64,000 nucleotides of DNA from assembly GCA_034437515.1 (NCBI GenBank), contig DAOTTX010000158.1, positions 30,058 through 94,057 of the forward strand, read 5' to 3'. The position numbers and the translations under genes are program-made. This document shows, piece by piece, positions 41,742-50,564 of this stretch (positions within the stretch are counted from its first letter, which is position 1; the number at the start of each line of letters is the position of its first letter). The DNA comes from DAOTTX01 sp034437515. GTDB taxonomy: Bacteria; Chloroflexota; Anaerolineae; Aggregatilineales; Phototrophicaceae. The notes beneath the pieces are model-generated. The model was not told the origin of the DNA and made no database searches. It saw nothing but the letters and a program-made list of their open reading frames with translations.

Positions 41742-43307
41742 ATGTTTGTAGGGGACTACATCGGCAGACGTGCACTTTACACACCGGATCAACTGGCTGT
41801 GGTCGATGCAGGTAAAACGCCGCACCGCATCTTTACTTACAAAGAGATGGACAACCGCGCCAACCGACTCGCAAACTGGTTGCGCGAGGGTGCAGGGATC
41901 AAGAAAGGTGACCGGGTCGCGGTGTTGGCACATAATGGTGTGGAGTATCTTGATACCTTCTTCGCCTGTGGCAAGCTGGGCGCGATCATGGTTGGTTTGA
42001 ACTGGCGGTTACACTGGCGTGAACTGGTCAAGCTCATCGAGAAGACCACACCGACCGTTTTAATCTATTCCGATGAGTTCAAAGACGCGGTTGTCAACAT
42101 CTTAGACGCCTGTGAGTGTGTCAGGCATGCCGTTCACATCGAAGGGCAGGGTGTTGATGGCAGCCGCAACTTCGAGAAAACACTGAGCGAGTCGCTGTTG
42201 CGCCCGGTTTCTACCGAGACGGTCACCGAAGAAGACATCGCCTGTTTGATCTTCACCGGGGGGACGACCGGCCTGCCCAAAGGCGCACAGATCAGTCACC
42301 GGATGATCGGCTGGAACACACTCAACACGGTCATTCACGATTTGCAGCACGGTGACGTCACCGTGAACACGTTCCCGATGTTTCATACCGGCGGGTTGCT
42401 GGTGTATACCATGCCGCTGATTATCCTCGGCGGGACGGTCGTGCTCACGCGCAAATTTGACGCGCAACAGGTGCTCGAAATTATCGAGGACTACGCGGTG
42501 ACGGTCTACGCCGGGGTGCCGACCATGTATCAGATGTTGGCGACCGCGCCCAACTGGAACGATGCCGACCTGAGCACGCTGCGTTTTTGCACTAGCGGCG
42601 GCGCACCGTTGCCCGTGTCGCTGATCCGGCGCTTTCGTGAGGAAAAGGGTGTGGTGTTTAAGCAGGGCTTCGGCATGAGTGAATTCGGGCCGGGGGTTTT
42701 CGCCCTTGCGCCGGAAGATGCTATCCGTAAAGAGGGCAGCATCGGACGCCCGAATTTCTTCGTTGATGCGCGGGTGGTCGATGAAGACAACCAACCGCTG
42801 CCACCCGGCGAAGTCGGTGAACTGGTGCTGCGTGGCCCGTCGCTGTGTTCGGGATACTTCAACGAACCGGAGGAAAGTAAGGCTGCGGTTGATGAAGGTG
42901 GCTGGTTCCATACCGGTGACCTCGCCATGATGGACAGCGAACAGTATTACACCATCGTGGATCGCAAAAAAGATTTGTTTATCAGCGGTGGGGAGAATAT
43001 CTACCCCACCGAAATTGAGCATGTGCTTTACCAGCATCCCGCCGTAGAGATGTGTGCGGTGGTCGGTGTGCCGGATGACAAGTGGGGCGAGGTCGGCAAA
43101 GCCTTCATCGTGCTACGGCAGGATCGGCGCGCCACTGAGGATGATTTGCTGGCACACATGCAGCATCACCTCGCCGGCTACAAGGTGCCCCGGTTCATCA
43201 GCTTTATGGAAGAACTGCCGATCAGCGGTGCGGGGAAAATTCTCAAGCGCGAACTCAAGTCGGGTTACAACGGCAATGAGAAAACCATCGAAAAGGAGCA
43301 GTCCTGA
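41742..43307 (+). CDS. Acyl-CoA synthetase (AMP-binding, long-chain type)
   Basis: This 521-residue ANL enzyme has CLIFTGGTTGLPKGAQISH, KQGFGMSEFGPG (A5), GGWFHTGDLAMMDSEQYYTIVDRKKDLFISGGENI, and the C-terminal lysine region ISGAGKILKRELK. It is similar to the ligase at 37.7-39.3 kb across its length, which suggests duplication and divergence. Its stop overlaps the MaoC start as TGATG, so ligase and hydratase are coupled. With the downstream Liv-type importer it could activate an imported acid; the acid is unknown. Confidence 0.92.
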   Translation: MFVGDYIGRRALYTPDQLAVVDAGKTPHRIFTYKEMDNRANRLANWLREGAGIKKGDRVAVLAHNGVEYLDTFFACGKLGAIMVGLNWRLHWRELVKLIEKTTPTVLIYSDEFKDAVVNILDACECVRHAVHIEGQGVDGSRNFEKTLSESLLRPVSTETVTEEDIACLIFTGGTTGLPKGAQISHRMIGWNTLNTVIHDLQHGDVTVNTFPMFHTGGLLVYTMPLIILGGTVVLTRKFDAQQVLEIIEDYAVTVYAGVPTMYQMLATAPNWNDADLSTLRFCTSGGAPLPVSLIRRFREEKGVVFKQGFGMSEFGPGVFALAPEDAIRKEGSIGRPNFFVDARVVDEDNQPLPPGEVGELVLRGPSLCSGYFNEPEESKAAVDEGGWFHTGDLAMMDSEQYYTIVDRKKDLFISGGENIYPTEIEHVLYQHPAVEMCAVVGVPDDKWGEVGKAFIVLRQDRRATEDDLLAHMQHHLAGYKVPRFISFMEELPISGAGKILKRELKSGYNGNEKTIEKEQS

Positions 43308-43702
43308 TGGAAATCGGTACTTCTGCACAGCGAGAATACACCATCACCGATGCGATGATCCGTGCTTTTGCGGAAGCATCGGGTGATACCAACCCGCTGC
43401 ACCTCGACGATGATTACGCGGCTGATACGCAGTTCGGGCAGCGCATCGCACACGGGATGCTCACCGCGAGTTTCATCAGCGCGGTGTTAGCGAATGACCT
43501 GCCCGGTCCCGGTACGATCTACCTGGGGCAGGAAGTTAAGTTCAGAGCACCCGTGTTTCTTGGCGATGTCGTCACGGCGACGGTCGAACTGACCCAATTC
43601 CGTGAGGACAAACGCATCGCCACCTTTAAGACCATCTGCGTTAAGCAGGATGGCACCACAGTTTTGGAAGGGGAGGCGGTGGTTATTTCACCACCCCTTT
43701 AA
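43307..43702 (+). CDS. MaoC family dehydratase (R-specific enoyl-CoA hydratase-like)
   Basis: This 131-residue hot-dog-fold protein has the catalytic motif FAEASGDTNPLHLDDDYA (Asp and His of the hydratase-2 signature) and IAHGMLTASFISAVL, then GQEVKFRAPVFLGDVVTA. R-specific hydratases add water to trans-2-enoyl-CoA. It is the single-domain PhaJ type. AAGGAG lies before the ATG and the start overlaps the acyl-CoA ligase stop. It links activation of the acid to hydration of an unsaturated acyl-CoA. Confidence 0.9.
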   Translation: MEIGTSAQREYTITDAMIRAFAEASGDTNPLHLDDDYAADTQFGQRIAHGMLTASFISAVLANDLPGPGTIYLGQEVKFRAPVFLGDVVTATVELTQFREDKRIATFKTICVKQDGTTVLEGEAVVISPPL

Positions 43703-43734
43703 TTCAATATTTTTAATCTCTAAGAGGAGAGCAA

Positions 43735-45090
43735 ATGTTACATAAAAAGTTGTTTGGGTTCGTAATCGCACTGCTGATGCTGCTGCCCGCTGCGGGTAAC
43801 TCGTTGGCGCAAGATGAACCGCTCGTCGTCGGCTTGATGGTCGATCAGGCGACGGGACTTTCGATCTACAGTACGGAGTTAGAAAATGGCTTCAAGCTCG
43901 GTTTAATCTATTCGGCTGGTTTAGACCCCGCCGACTACGATAACGATGTCGAAGCCGCGCTCGCTGATGTTGAGATCGCCGGGCGTCCGGTGGAGATCAT
44001 CGTGAGTGACTACATGGGCGATGCCGACGCCGCCGCCAGCCAGGCGCGTGAGCTGATCGAAGTCGATGGTGTGGAAATCCTCGTGGGTGCGCCGAGTTCC
44101 GGTGTGACGCTGGGTCTGCAACAGGTCGCCGCAGATACCGAGGTGCTGCTGTTCGTGGCTCCGGGTGCGTCCCCGGCGATTACCGGTGAGAACTTCAACG
44201 ACAACACCTTCCGGGTATGCCGTAACACCTTCCAGGACTCGCTGGCACTGGCTTCCTTCAGCACCGAACTCGGTGAGGAATGGATCATCCTGGCGGCGGA
44301 TTACGACTTCGGTCGTTCATCAGCGGAAGCGTTCGAGGCGACATTGGGTTCACAGGGTGTTGAATTCCCCGGTGATGTTATCTATGCACCGCTGGAAACC
44401 AGCGATTTCACGCCGTATCTACAAGAGGTGTTGGCTTCCGGCGCGGACGCGCTGCTGCCGATCTGGGCGGGTGATACTGCTGTTGCGCTCTACCAGCAGA
44501 TCGACGAACTTGGTGTAGATGATGAACTGACCGTCGTCGGTGCGTTTAACTCAAACGATGTGGTTGCCGCGAGCAGCACCGACGCTAACATCGGCAACGT
44601 AAGCTGGATCGTCTATCATTACACGTTCCCGGATAACCCGATCAATGACTGGCTGCTGGAAAATCACCTCGCGGCCTACGATGACTATCCCGATCTGTTC
44701 ACGGAATGCAGCTTTGCGACCGCACAGGCCATGTATCAATCCGTAGATGCTGCTGATGGTAACACGTTGCCGGAAGACCTGCGGCCTGAACTCGAAGGGT
44801 TGGCGTTCGATGGCCCGAAGGGCACCTACTACATCCGCCCGTCAGATCATCAGGCGCTGGTGCCGATGTACGTCGCTGAACTGGCGAACTACGACAGCCC
44901 AGAGCAGGACTTCTACACACTACTAGGGGAAGTCTCCGCGCTGGAGTCTGCGCCGCCGTGCTTGCTGACCGGTGACAACGCCGAACGTTGTGAGATGGAC
45001 GCTGAGTTCATGGAAATGGTCGCCGAGATGGAAGGTGGCGACATGGAAGAAGAAATGGACGCAGAAGCGACTGAAGAATCCGAAGAATAA
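43735..45090 (+). CDS. Branched-chain amino acid-type ABC transporter substrate-binding protein
   Basis: The 451-residue exported type I periplasmic-binding-fold protein has a signal peptide of about 25 residues (LFGFVIALLMLLPAAGNSLA). Domain motifs are ADAAASQARELIEVDGVEIL, NDNTFRVCRNTFQDSLALA, WIILAADYDFGRSSAEAFEA and VVGAFNSND. A Met/Glu-rich acidic tail of about 30 residues ends the protein, unusual for the family. It is the first Liv-type transport gene and follows the MaoC gene by 32 bp. Because catabolic genes sit next to it, the ligand may be an aliphatic or aromatic acid rather than an amino acid. Confidence 0.9.
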   Translation: MLHKKLFGFVIALLMLLPAAGNSLAQDEPLVVGLMVDQATGLSIYSTELENGFKLGLIYSAGLDPADYDNDVEAALADVEIAGRPVEIIVSDYMGDADAAASQARELIEVDGVEILVGAPSSGVTLGLQQVAADTEVLLFVAPGASPAITGENFNDNTFRVCRNTFQDSLALASFSTELGEEWIILAADYDFGRSSAEAFEATLGSQGVEFPGDVIYAPLETSDFTPYLQEVLASGADALLPIWAGDTAVALYQQIDELGVDDELTVVGAFNSNDVVAASSTDANIGNVSWIVYHYTFPDNPINDWLLENHLAAYDDYPDLFTECSFATAQAMYQSVDAADGNTLPEDLRPELEGLAFDGPKGTYYIRPSDHQALVPMYVAELANYDSPEQDFYTLLGEVSALESAPPCLLTGDNAERCEMDAEFMEMVAEMEGGDMEEEMDAEATEESEE

Positions 45091-45101
45091 TAGCATCGTA
45101 G

Positions 45102-45122
45102 GGGCGACCTGACAGGTCGCCC
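45102..45122 (+). other. Hairpin after the binding-protein gene
   Basis: GGGCGACCT and AGGTCGCCC form a perfect 9-bp stem with a 3-base loop, 11 bp after the stop. There is no T tract. As in the oligopeptide operon, it sits between the binding-protein gene and the membrane/ATPase genes. Confidence 0.65.
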
Positions 45123-45213
45123 TTATGGTCATGTCGTCCCTGCGTTTATGTCGTCCACCATACGATAAGACACACCCGCACTAAAAATACGTACCGTATA
45201 AAGAACACAAACT

Positions 45214-45984
45214 ATGGCACCTATTCTTGAGACGCAAAACTTACGTAAACAATTCGGTGGGCTGGTCGCCGTTGCAGACATTAGCATTCAGGTCGAAAAG
45301 GGCAGCACACATTCGATCATCGGGCCGAACGGCGCAGGCAAAACCACCTATTTTAATCTGCTGAGTGGCAAATATGCGCCCACTAGCGGCACGGTAATCT
45401 ACAAAGGTGAGAACATTACGACGGTGCCATTGCACCAACGCGCTCATCTTGGCATCGGGCGCTCGTTCCAGATTACCAACATCTTCCCCAACCTGACCGT
45501 GCTAGAAAATGTGCGGTTGGCGGCACAGGCGCAAAGCAAAGTGAACTTCCGTTTTTTACGCCGTGCAGATGCCTACACGGACTTCATCAGCCGGGCGCTG
45601 GTGGTGCTGGAATTGGTCGGCCTGCGTGACCTGGCGGGCGTCCCGGCGAATGTGTTGCCGCACGGCGGCAAACGTAAGTTGGAGTTGGCGATTCTGCTTG
45701 CACCCGACCCGGAACTGCTCCTGCTTGACGAGCCAACGGCGGGGATGGCCTCCGAACAGGTGCCGCAACTGCTCGAAACGATTGACAACATCCGGCGTGA
45801 GGGCGGTAAGACGATCGTGCTGGTCGAACATAATATGAGTGTGGTCATGGGCATTTCCGACCGCATCAGTGTGATGGATCGTGGTCAACTGCTGGCAGAA
45901 GGCACCCCGGCAGAAATCGCGGAAAACAGCACCGTGCAGGATGTGTATCTCGGTAAGCTCTATGAGGACGAACTCGATGGATAA
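45214..45984 (+). CDS. livG: Branched-chain amino acid-type ABC transporter ATP-binding protein (LivG family)
   Basis: This 256-residue ATPase has the Walker A GPNGAGKTTYFNLLSG, LGIGRSFQITNIFPNLTVLEN (the LivG-specific RxFQ region), Walker B LLLDEPTAGMA and LVEHNMSVVM. The signature loop reads LPHGGKRKLELA, whereas LivG proteins usually have LSYGQ; the Gly is kept but the Ser is changed to His. A LivG-typical C-terminus (VQDVYLGKLYEDE) is present. Its end overlaps livF by 8 bp. No clear ribosome site is visible before the ATG. Confidence 0.92.
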   Translation: MAPILETQNLRKQFGGLVAVADISIQVEKGSTHSIIGPNGAGKTTYFNLLSGKYAPTSGTVIYKGENITTVPLHQRAHLGIGRSFQITNIFPNLTVLENVRLAAQAQSKVNFRFLRRADAYTDFISRALVVLELVGLRDLAGVPANVLPHGGKRKLELAILLAPDPELLLLDEPTAGMASEQVPQLLETIDNIRREGGKTIVLVEHNMSVVMGISDRISVMDRGQLLAEGTPAEIAENSTVQDVYLGKLYEDELDG

Positions 45985-46681
45985 TGTACTCGAAGTGCGG
46001 GATATTCACACATTTATTGGGCAATTTCATATCCTCGAAGGTGTGACCGTCGCCGTGCCGAAGGGCAGCATCACCGTGCTGTTGGGGCGCAACGGCGCGG
46101 GTAAGACCACCACGCTGCGCAGCATCATGGGATTGACCCCGGCGCAGTCCGGCAGCATCACGTTTGAAGGGCAATCGCTGATGGGCAAACCTGCTTATGA
46201 CGTCGCCAATCTCGGCATCGGCTACGTACCGGAGCACCGGGCGATTTTCAAGGAACTGAGTGTGCGCGAGAATCTGGTCATCGCCGGGCGCAAAGCCGAT
46301 GATCTCAAGCAGCGCGTCGATTACATCTTTGATTTATTCCCCGACCTCAAACGGCTCTACGATTTGCCCGGCGGCAATCTTTCCGGCGGGCAACAGCAAA
46401 TGTTAGCGATTGCGCGGTCGCTGGTGCCGGATAATCGGCTGCTGTTGATCGACGAGCCGAGCGAAGGACTTGCACCGGTCATCATCGAGCAGTTGATGGC
46501 GGCGATCCAGGCGTTCGCCGGGGAAAAGACCGTGCTGCTGGTCGAACAGAACTTCCGCGTGGCGAGCAAACTCGCCAACCGTTACATCATCATCGACGAC
46601 GGGCAGAGCGTGGCAACCGGTGATATGGCGGCGCTGCGTGATGACAAAGCGATGGTGCAGCGGTATCTGGGTGTGGCGTAA
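45977..46681 (+). CDS. livF: Branched-chain amino acid-type ABC transporter ATP-binding protein (LivF family)
   Basis: This 234-residue ATPase has LLGRNGAGKTTTLRSIMGL (Walker A), YVPEHRAIFKELSVREN (Q-loop region), a canonical LSGGQQQMLAIARSL signature, LLIDEPSEGLAP (Walker B) and LLVEQNFRVA (H-loop variant). The family-typical short C-terminus ends RYLGVA. The open frame extends 32 codons upstream inside livG, but MDNVLEVRD starts the domain and gives the normal short overlap. It forms a heterodimer with LivG on the LivH/LivM channel. Confidence 0.93.
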   Translation: MDNVLEVRDIHTFIGQFHILEGVTVAVPKGSITVLLGRNGAGKTTTLRSIMGLTPAQSGSITFEGQSLMGKPAYDVANLGIGYVPEHRAIFKELSVRENLVIAGRKADDLKQRVDYIFDLFPDLKRLYDLPGGNLSGGQQQMLAIARSLVPDNRLLLIDEPSEGLAPVIIEQLMAAIQAFAGEKTVLLVEQNFRVASKLANRYIIIDDGQSVATGDMAALRDDKAMVQRYLGVA

Positions 46682-46695
46682 ATAAGGGCAAACTG

Positions 46696-47760
46696 ATGTT
46701 ACAGAATATTTTTGATAATTTGAAAAGTGGAGCCGGACACCAGCAGGACTCATGGCGGGTGATCGCCGCGCTGCTGGTCGGCATTGTGATCTTCGCGTTT
46801 ATCTCCGCTGAGGGTGACGCCGGGATCTTTAGCATTACGATGCTGAGCGGTTTATTACGAGCGATGCTGTTGTTTCTGGTCGCGGCGGGGTTGTCGCTCA
46901 TCTTCGGTTTGATGGACATTCTCAACTTCGCACAGGGCGCTTATTTTATGGTCGGCGCATATCTAGCGTGGGATTTTCAGCACCCATATTCGCCGGAAAC
47001 GGGCGAGGCCATCGGACAAATCCAATTCGGTGACATCATCCCTGACCCGAACCTACGCTTTATCGCTGGTGTGATTATCGCGGTCGCTGTGGGGGCGGTG
47101 CTTGGCTATTTGCTGGAGCGTGTGCTGTTGCGTCCATTGTATAAGCGTCCGCTGTTCCAACTGGTGCTGACCTTCGGTGTCTCCATCGTGATGCTAGAAG
47201 CGATTAAGGCGATCTGGGGCACCAATCAGAACTCATGGCGGGAAAACATCGCCGTGCAGGATGCACAATTTTTCATCTTCGGGCAGCAATTTTCGGTGTA
47301 CCGATTATTCATCATCATCATGGGCTTCGCGCTGATCGTCGGGATCGCGCTGCTGCTCAACCGTACCCGCATCGGGATCATTATCCGTGCCGGGGTCGAA
47401 GACGCCGAGATGGTGAGCGCGTTGGGGATTAACGTGCGGGCGGTGTTCACGCTGGTGTTTACCATCGGCTGTGCGGCGGCGGCCTTCGGCGGGGCGGTGG
47501 CTGCGCCGTTCCTCGGTGTGTTTACGACGATGGGCACGATTTACCTGTTGCCCGCCATCGCGGTGATCGTGCTCGGTGGCTTAGGCAGTTACATTGGCAC
47601 AGCGGTCGGCAGTGTGATCGTCGGGCTGGGTTGGGCGACGATGGAACAATTCACGCTGTCGGCAAATATCGGCTCTGTGTGGGGCAGCATCACGCCGATG
47701 TTATTGCTCGTGCTGGTGCTGCTGTTGAGACCGAGCGGCTTATTCGGGGAGGCACGCTAA
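46696..47760 (+). CDS. livH: Branched-chain amino acid-type ABC transporter permease (LivH family)
   Basis: This 354-residue permease has LivH motifs GLSLIFGLMDILNFAQGAYFMVGAYLAW, LLERVLLRPLYKRPLFQLVLTFGVSI, GIIIRAGVEDAEMVSALGINV and IAVIVLGGLGSYIGTAVGS. Eight or more membrane helices are visible. An N-terminal extension of about 45 residues before the first conserved helix contains one extra hydrophobic stretch. It is separated from livF by 14 bp and from livM by 1 bp. Confidence 0.93.
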   Translation: MLQNIFDNLKSGAGHQQDSWRVIAALLVGIVIFAFISAEGDAGIFSITMLSGLLRAMLLFLVAAGLSLIFGLMDILNFAQGAYFMVGAYLAWDFQHPYSPETGEAIGQIQFGDIIPDPNLRFIAGVIIAVAVGAVLGYLLERVLLRPLYKRPLFQLVLTFGVSIVMLEAIKAIWGTNQNSWRENIAVQDAQFFIFGQQFSVYRLFIIIMGFALIVGIALLLNRTRIGIIIRAGVEDAEMVSALGINVRAVFTLVFTIGCAAAAFGGAVAAPFLGVFTTMGTIYLLPAIAVIVLGGLGSYIGTAVGSVIVGLGWATMEQFTLSANIGSVWGSITPMLLLVLVLLLRPSGLFGEAR

Positions 47761-47761
47761 C

Positions 47762-49423
47762 ATGATGACACGACTCTCAGACGGGATTGTCTTCGTCATC
47801 GCGGCGGTGCTGCTGGGGGCGGTGTTGTTGCTGCCCTGGCTGGTCATCGAAGATCGGGGCGAGCTTGCCGGAATAGAACAGACCGCCGTCGCGCTGTTGA
47901 CCGATACGCCGGAGGAGGGCTTTGCTGAACCCTTGCTGACGGAAGTCACCGCCGGAGATGAGAACCGCCGGGCATTGGGCAGCGCGACCTCGACGATGTG
48001 GGGGGTCATCAATCATGGCGTTTACGTGCCGTTGATCGCGGTAGTCGCGGTTGTGCTGGCGGCGACGCCATTGGTGTTGCCACGCTACCGGGATTTCATC
48101 TCAATGTTGCTGTCGGGGTTGGGTGTGTTCGCGCTGCTGTACTTCGTGCCGATCTTCACCAATGACCGTTTTACTGATTACGGCTTCGACCTGTTTACCG
48201 GCGTCGGTTTCTGGGTGGCGCTGGTGGCGGTGGTCGGTCTGGTCGTCCAGCTTGCTATCCCGCGCCAAACACCCGAATCGCCGGGGTGGGTGCAAAAAAC
48301 GCGGCGCTTCCTGTGGGAGAACCGTGTGTATCTGGTGTTGTTTGCGCTGCTGATGATTCTGCCGCACGCGATCGGTTGGTTCACGGATTCGAGTCCGTTC
48401 GCGTTCCAACGAGGGCGTGTCTTCCGCATGACCGGCGCTTCCGGTCAATGGATGCGCACTTTGATCGAGACATTCGTCATCGTGATTCTGGTGATGAGCT
48501 ATAATCTGATGTTCGGCTTTACCGGCGTGATCTCGTTTGGTCATGCGTTGTTCTTCGGCATCGGCGGTTATGGGGTGGCGATGATCTTGCAATTGACGGG
48601 TGTTGGCAGCAACATCGGTCTGCTGGGGTCGGTGGTGATCGTGCTGGTCGTGACGGGCGTTCTGGGCTTTTTAATCGGCCTGGCATCGCTGCGCTTGAGC
48701 GGTGTGTACTTTGCGATCTTTACGCTCGCCGTCGCGGAGATCGCATTCATCTATGCGGGCCGGTGGGCCGTCACCGGCGGCGAGGAGGGCTTGAATATCG
48801 AGGCGTTGCCCCAGTGGATCGACCCCGATGCCAGCCGCCTGAATCTGTACTACATCGGCCTGTTTATGTTCGTGTTGTTCTTTCTGTTCATCCAACGGTT
48901 GGTGAATTCGCCGACCGGAGCGGTCTTTAAAGCGATCCGTGAGAACGAAGAACGCGCCAAGTCCATCGGCTACAACACACTTTACTACAAGCTATTTTCG
49001 ATCAGTGTGGCGGGCATGATGGCGGGCATGGCAGGTTTTCTGCACGCTATCCTCAATGAGAAGATCGGCCCGGAATTTTTCGGCGTCAACTACACAGTCG
49101 AGGCGCTGCTGATGACCATCATCGGCGGGGCGGGGACGCTTGCCGGGCCGGTGATCGGCGGGGCGGGGTTGCATCTGGCGGATACACAGCTCCGTGATGC
49201 GCAGTTCGAGCTACTCGGCACGACTGTAGACATCGGTGGGAACTGGTTGCTCATCCTCGGCTTGATCTTCATCGTCGTAGTGATGGTGTTTCCATATGGT
49301 ATCGTCGGGACGTACTATAACCTCAAGGCGAAGCTGGCCTCATGGCGACGTTCGGAAGCACAACCACCAGATGCAGACGCGGGTCAGCCGGTGCAAAAAG
49401 CGGATACGACCTCATCTGTTTGA
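47762..49423 (+). CDS. livM: Branched-chain amino acid-type ABC transporter permease (LivM family) with N-terminal extension
   Basis: The product has 553 residues. The LivM core (about 220-520) has SYNLMFGFTGVISFGHALFFGIGGYG, LRLSGVYFAIFTLAVAEI, FKAIRENEERAKSIGYNT and LLMTIIGGAGTLAGPVIGG. About 200 residues with roughly five extra hydrophobic segments precede the core, much longer than usual. The C-terminus is hydrophilic. The 3' end overlaps the convergent SGNH gene by 12 bp. It completes SBP-LivG-LivF-LivH-LivM, a full importer. Confidence 0.9.
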   Translation: MMTRLSDGIVFVIAAVLLGAVLLLPWLVIEDRGELAGIEQTAVALLTDTPEEGFAEPLLTEVTAGDENRRALGSATSTMWGVINHGVYVPLIAVVAVVLAATPLVLPRYRDFISMLLSGLGVFALLYFVPIFTNDRFTDYGFDLFTGVGFWVALVAVVGLVVQLAIPRQTPESPGWVQKTRRFLWENRVYLVLFALLMILPHAIGWFTDSSPFAFQRGRVFRMTGASGQWMRTLIETFVIVILVMSYNLMFGFTGVISFGHALFFGIGGYGVAMILQLTGVGSNIGLLGSVVIVLVVTGVLGFLIGLASLRLSGVYFAIFTLAVAEIAFIYAGRWAVTGGEEGLNIEALPQWIDPDASRLNLYYIGLFMFVLFFLFIQRLVNSPTGAVFKAIRENEERAKSIGYNTLYYKLFSISVAGMMAGMAGFLHAILNEKIGPEFFGVNYTVEALLMTIIGGAGTLAGPVIGGAGLHLADTQLRDAQFELLGTTVDIGGNWLLILGLIFIVVVMVFPYGIVGTYYNLKAKLASWRRSEAQPPDADAGQPVQKADTTSSV

Positions 49424-50563
49424 GGCAGTCTCGATAATCACCGGGGCGATCTGTTCGGCGAGGGTTGCGACACCTGCCGGGGTTAGGTGAACTGGACTGT
49501 CGGTAAATTCCAAGGACGGTAACAGATTCCACATGTCGAGTAGTGTCCAGCCGCGTTGCTCGGCGGTGGTGCGCAGCAGATCACGGTAAGCATCATAAGC
49601 CCAGCGCGGGAACAGCGCGTTATAGCGTCGGTCGCTGTTCTCACCATCGCTGACTAGCATCGGCTCATTGACCAGCAGCACCGGCACCTCACCGGCACGA
49701 GCGATCCCCGCTGTCAGCACATCGAAAGCGAGGTCGTCGCGGGTGAGGTCGCGGGGTTGCTCGATGCCCTCCCACGCGACCTCGTCACTTAGATCAACGG
49801 TGGTGAGAGTGTATTCCTCCGGGATAAATTGATCGATCCCAGTTGCCGCCCACGAAAAACCATAAAGCTGCAAACGGAGCAAGTCGGCGAGGGCGCGGCG
49901 TTCCCCGACAATCGTCTGATCGAGGAAATCAGGGTCGTTCAGGCGCGGATCGTCGGCGTTGAGGTCGAGATCGTAAGCGGTGATTAGATCGTGGACACGG
50001 TCGGCGTCGTTGCGTACCAACGGCGGGAATAACTGCTTTTCGCGTGGAAATGATTCCAGCGTGAACAACCACACGATCATGTCCGGTTCGTAGCGCATCG
50101 CATAGTCGAGCAGCAGCAAGTCTTTGGTTAGTGACATGATCGGATAGCCGAGGTTGTACGCGACCACCTGCCGACCGTCAGCGGTGGTGTAACCGCCGGC
50201 GTTGATCTGTGTTGCCAGTGTGTGCTCGTTTTCGAGGAACCAGCCCCAGGTCGCCGAATCACCGAGCAAGAGCACGCGGAACTCGTCATCGGCTCTGGGT
50301 GTGCTGACCTCGTGTGCGGCGAACATCGCTGACAGATTATACAGGCTCAAGTTATAGGACAAGTCGGCGTTCTCGCCGTAGGGCAGGCGCTCCCTGCCGG
50401 GGATGACGGTATTGTAGAGTGACAGCTTGCCGAGTGTGGGCATGGGTTGCAGCAGCGCGAAGATCAAGTTGATGACGACGAACAGTAGCATAGCCTTAAC
50501 GACCACGCGCAGCATGAAACGCCAATCAAACGAGGACTTTTCCAGCCAATCCCAATGAGGCAT
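49412..50563 (-). CDS. SGNH/GDSL hydrolase-type membrane-anchored protein (DltD/AlgJ-like role)
   Basis: The 383-residue protein has one N-terminal helix (about 21-40, FMLRVVVKAMLLFVVINLIF) followed by an external SGNH domain: VLLLGDSATWGW (nucleophile Ser block), NLGYPIMS (block II-like), VPVLLVNEPMLV and the terminal DSPVHLTPAG (Asp-x-x-His). SGNH partners of MBOAT proteins move acyl groups onto surface polymers. ATG 50563 lies one base after the MBOAT stop with GGAG in front; a longer frame into MBOAT is unlikely. It is the last gene of the operon. The acyl group and acceptor are unknown. Confidence 0.85.
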   Translation of the reverse strand: MPHWDWLEKSSFDWRFMLRVVVKAMLLFVVINLIFALLQPMPTLGKLSLYNTVIPGRERLPYGENADLSYNLSLYNLSAMFAAHEVSTPRADDEFRVLLLGDSATWGWFLENEHTLATQINAGGYTTADGRQVVAYNLGYPIMSLTKDLLLLDYAMRYEPDMIVWLFTLESFPREKQLFPPLVRNDADRVHDLITAYDLDLNADDPRLNDPDFLDQTIVGERRALADLLRLQLYGFSWAATGIDQFIPEEYTLTTVDLSDEVAWEGIEQPRDLTRDDLAFDVLTAGIARAGEVPVLLVNEPMLVSDGENSDRRYNALFPRWAYDAYRDLLRTTAEQRGWTLLDMWNLLPSLEFTDSPVHLTPAGVATLAEQIAPVIIETASNR

Positions 50564-50564
50564 T

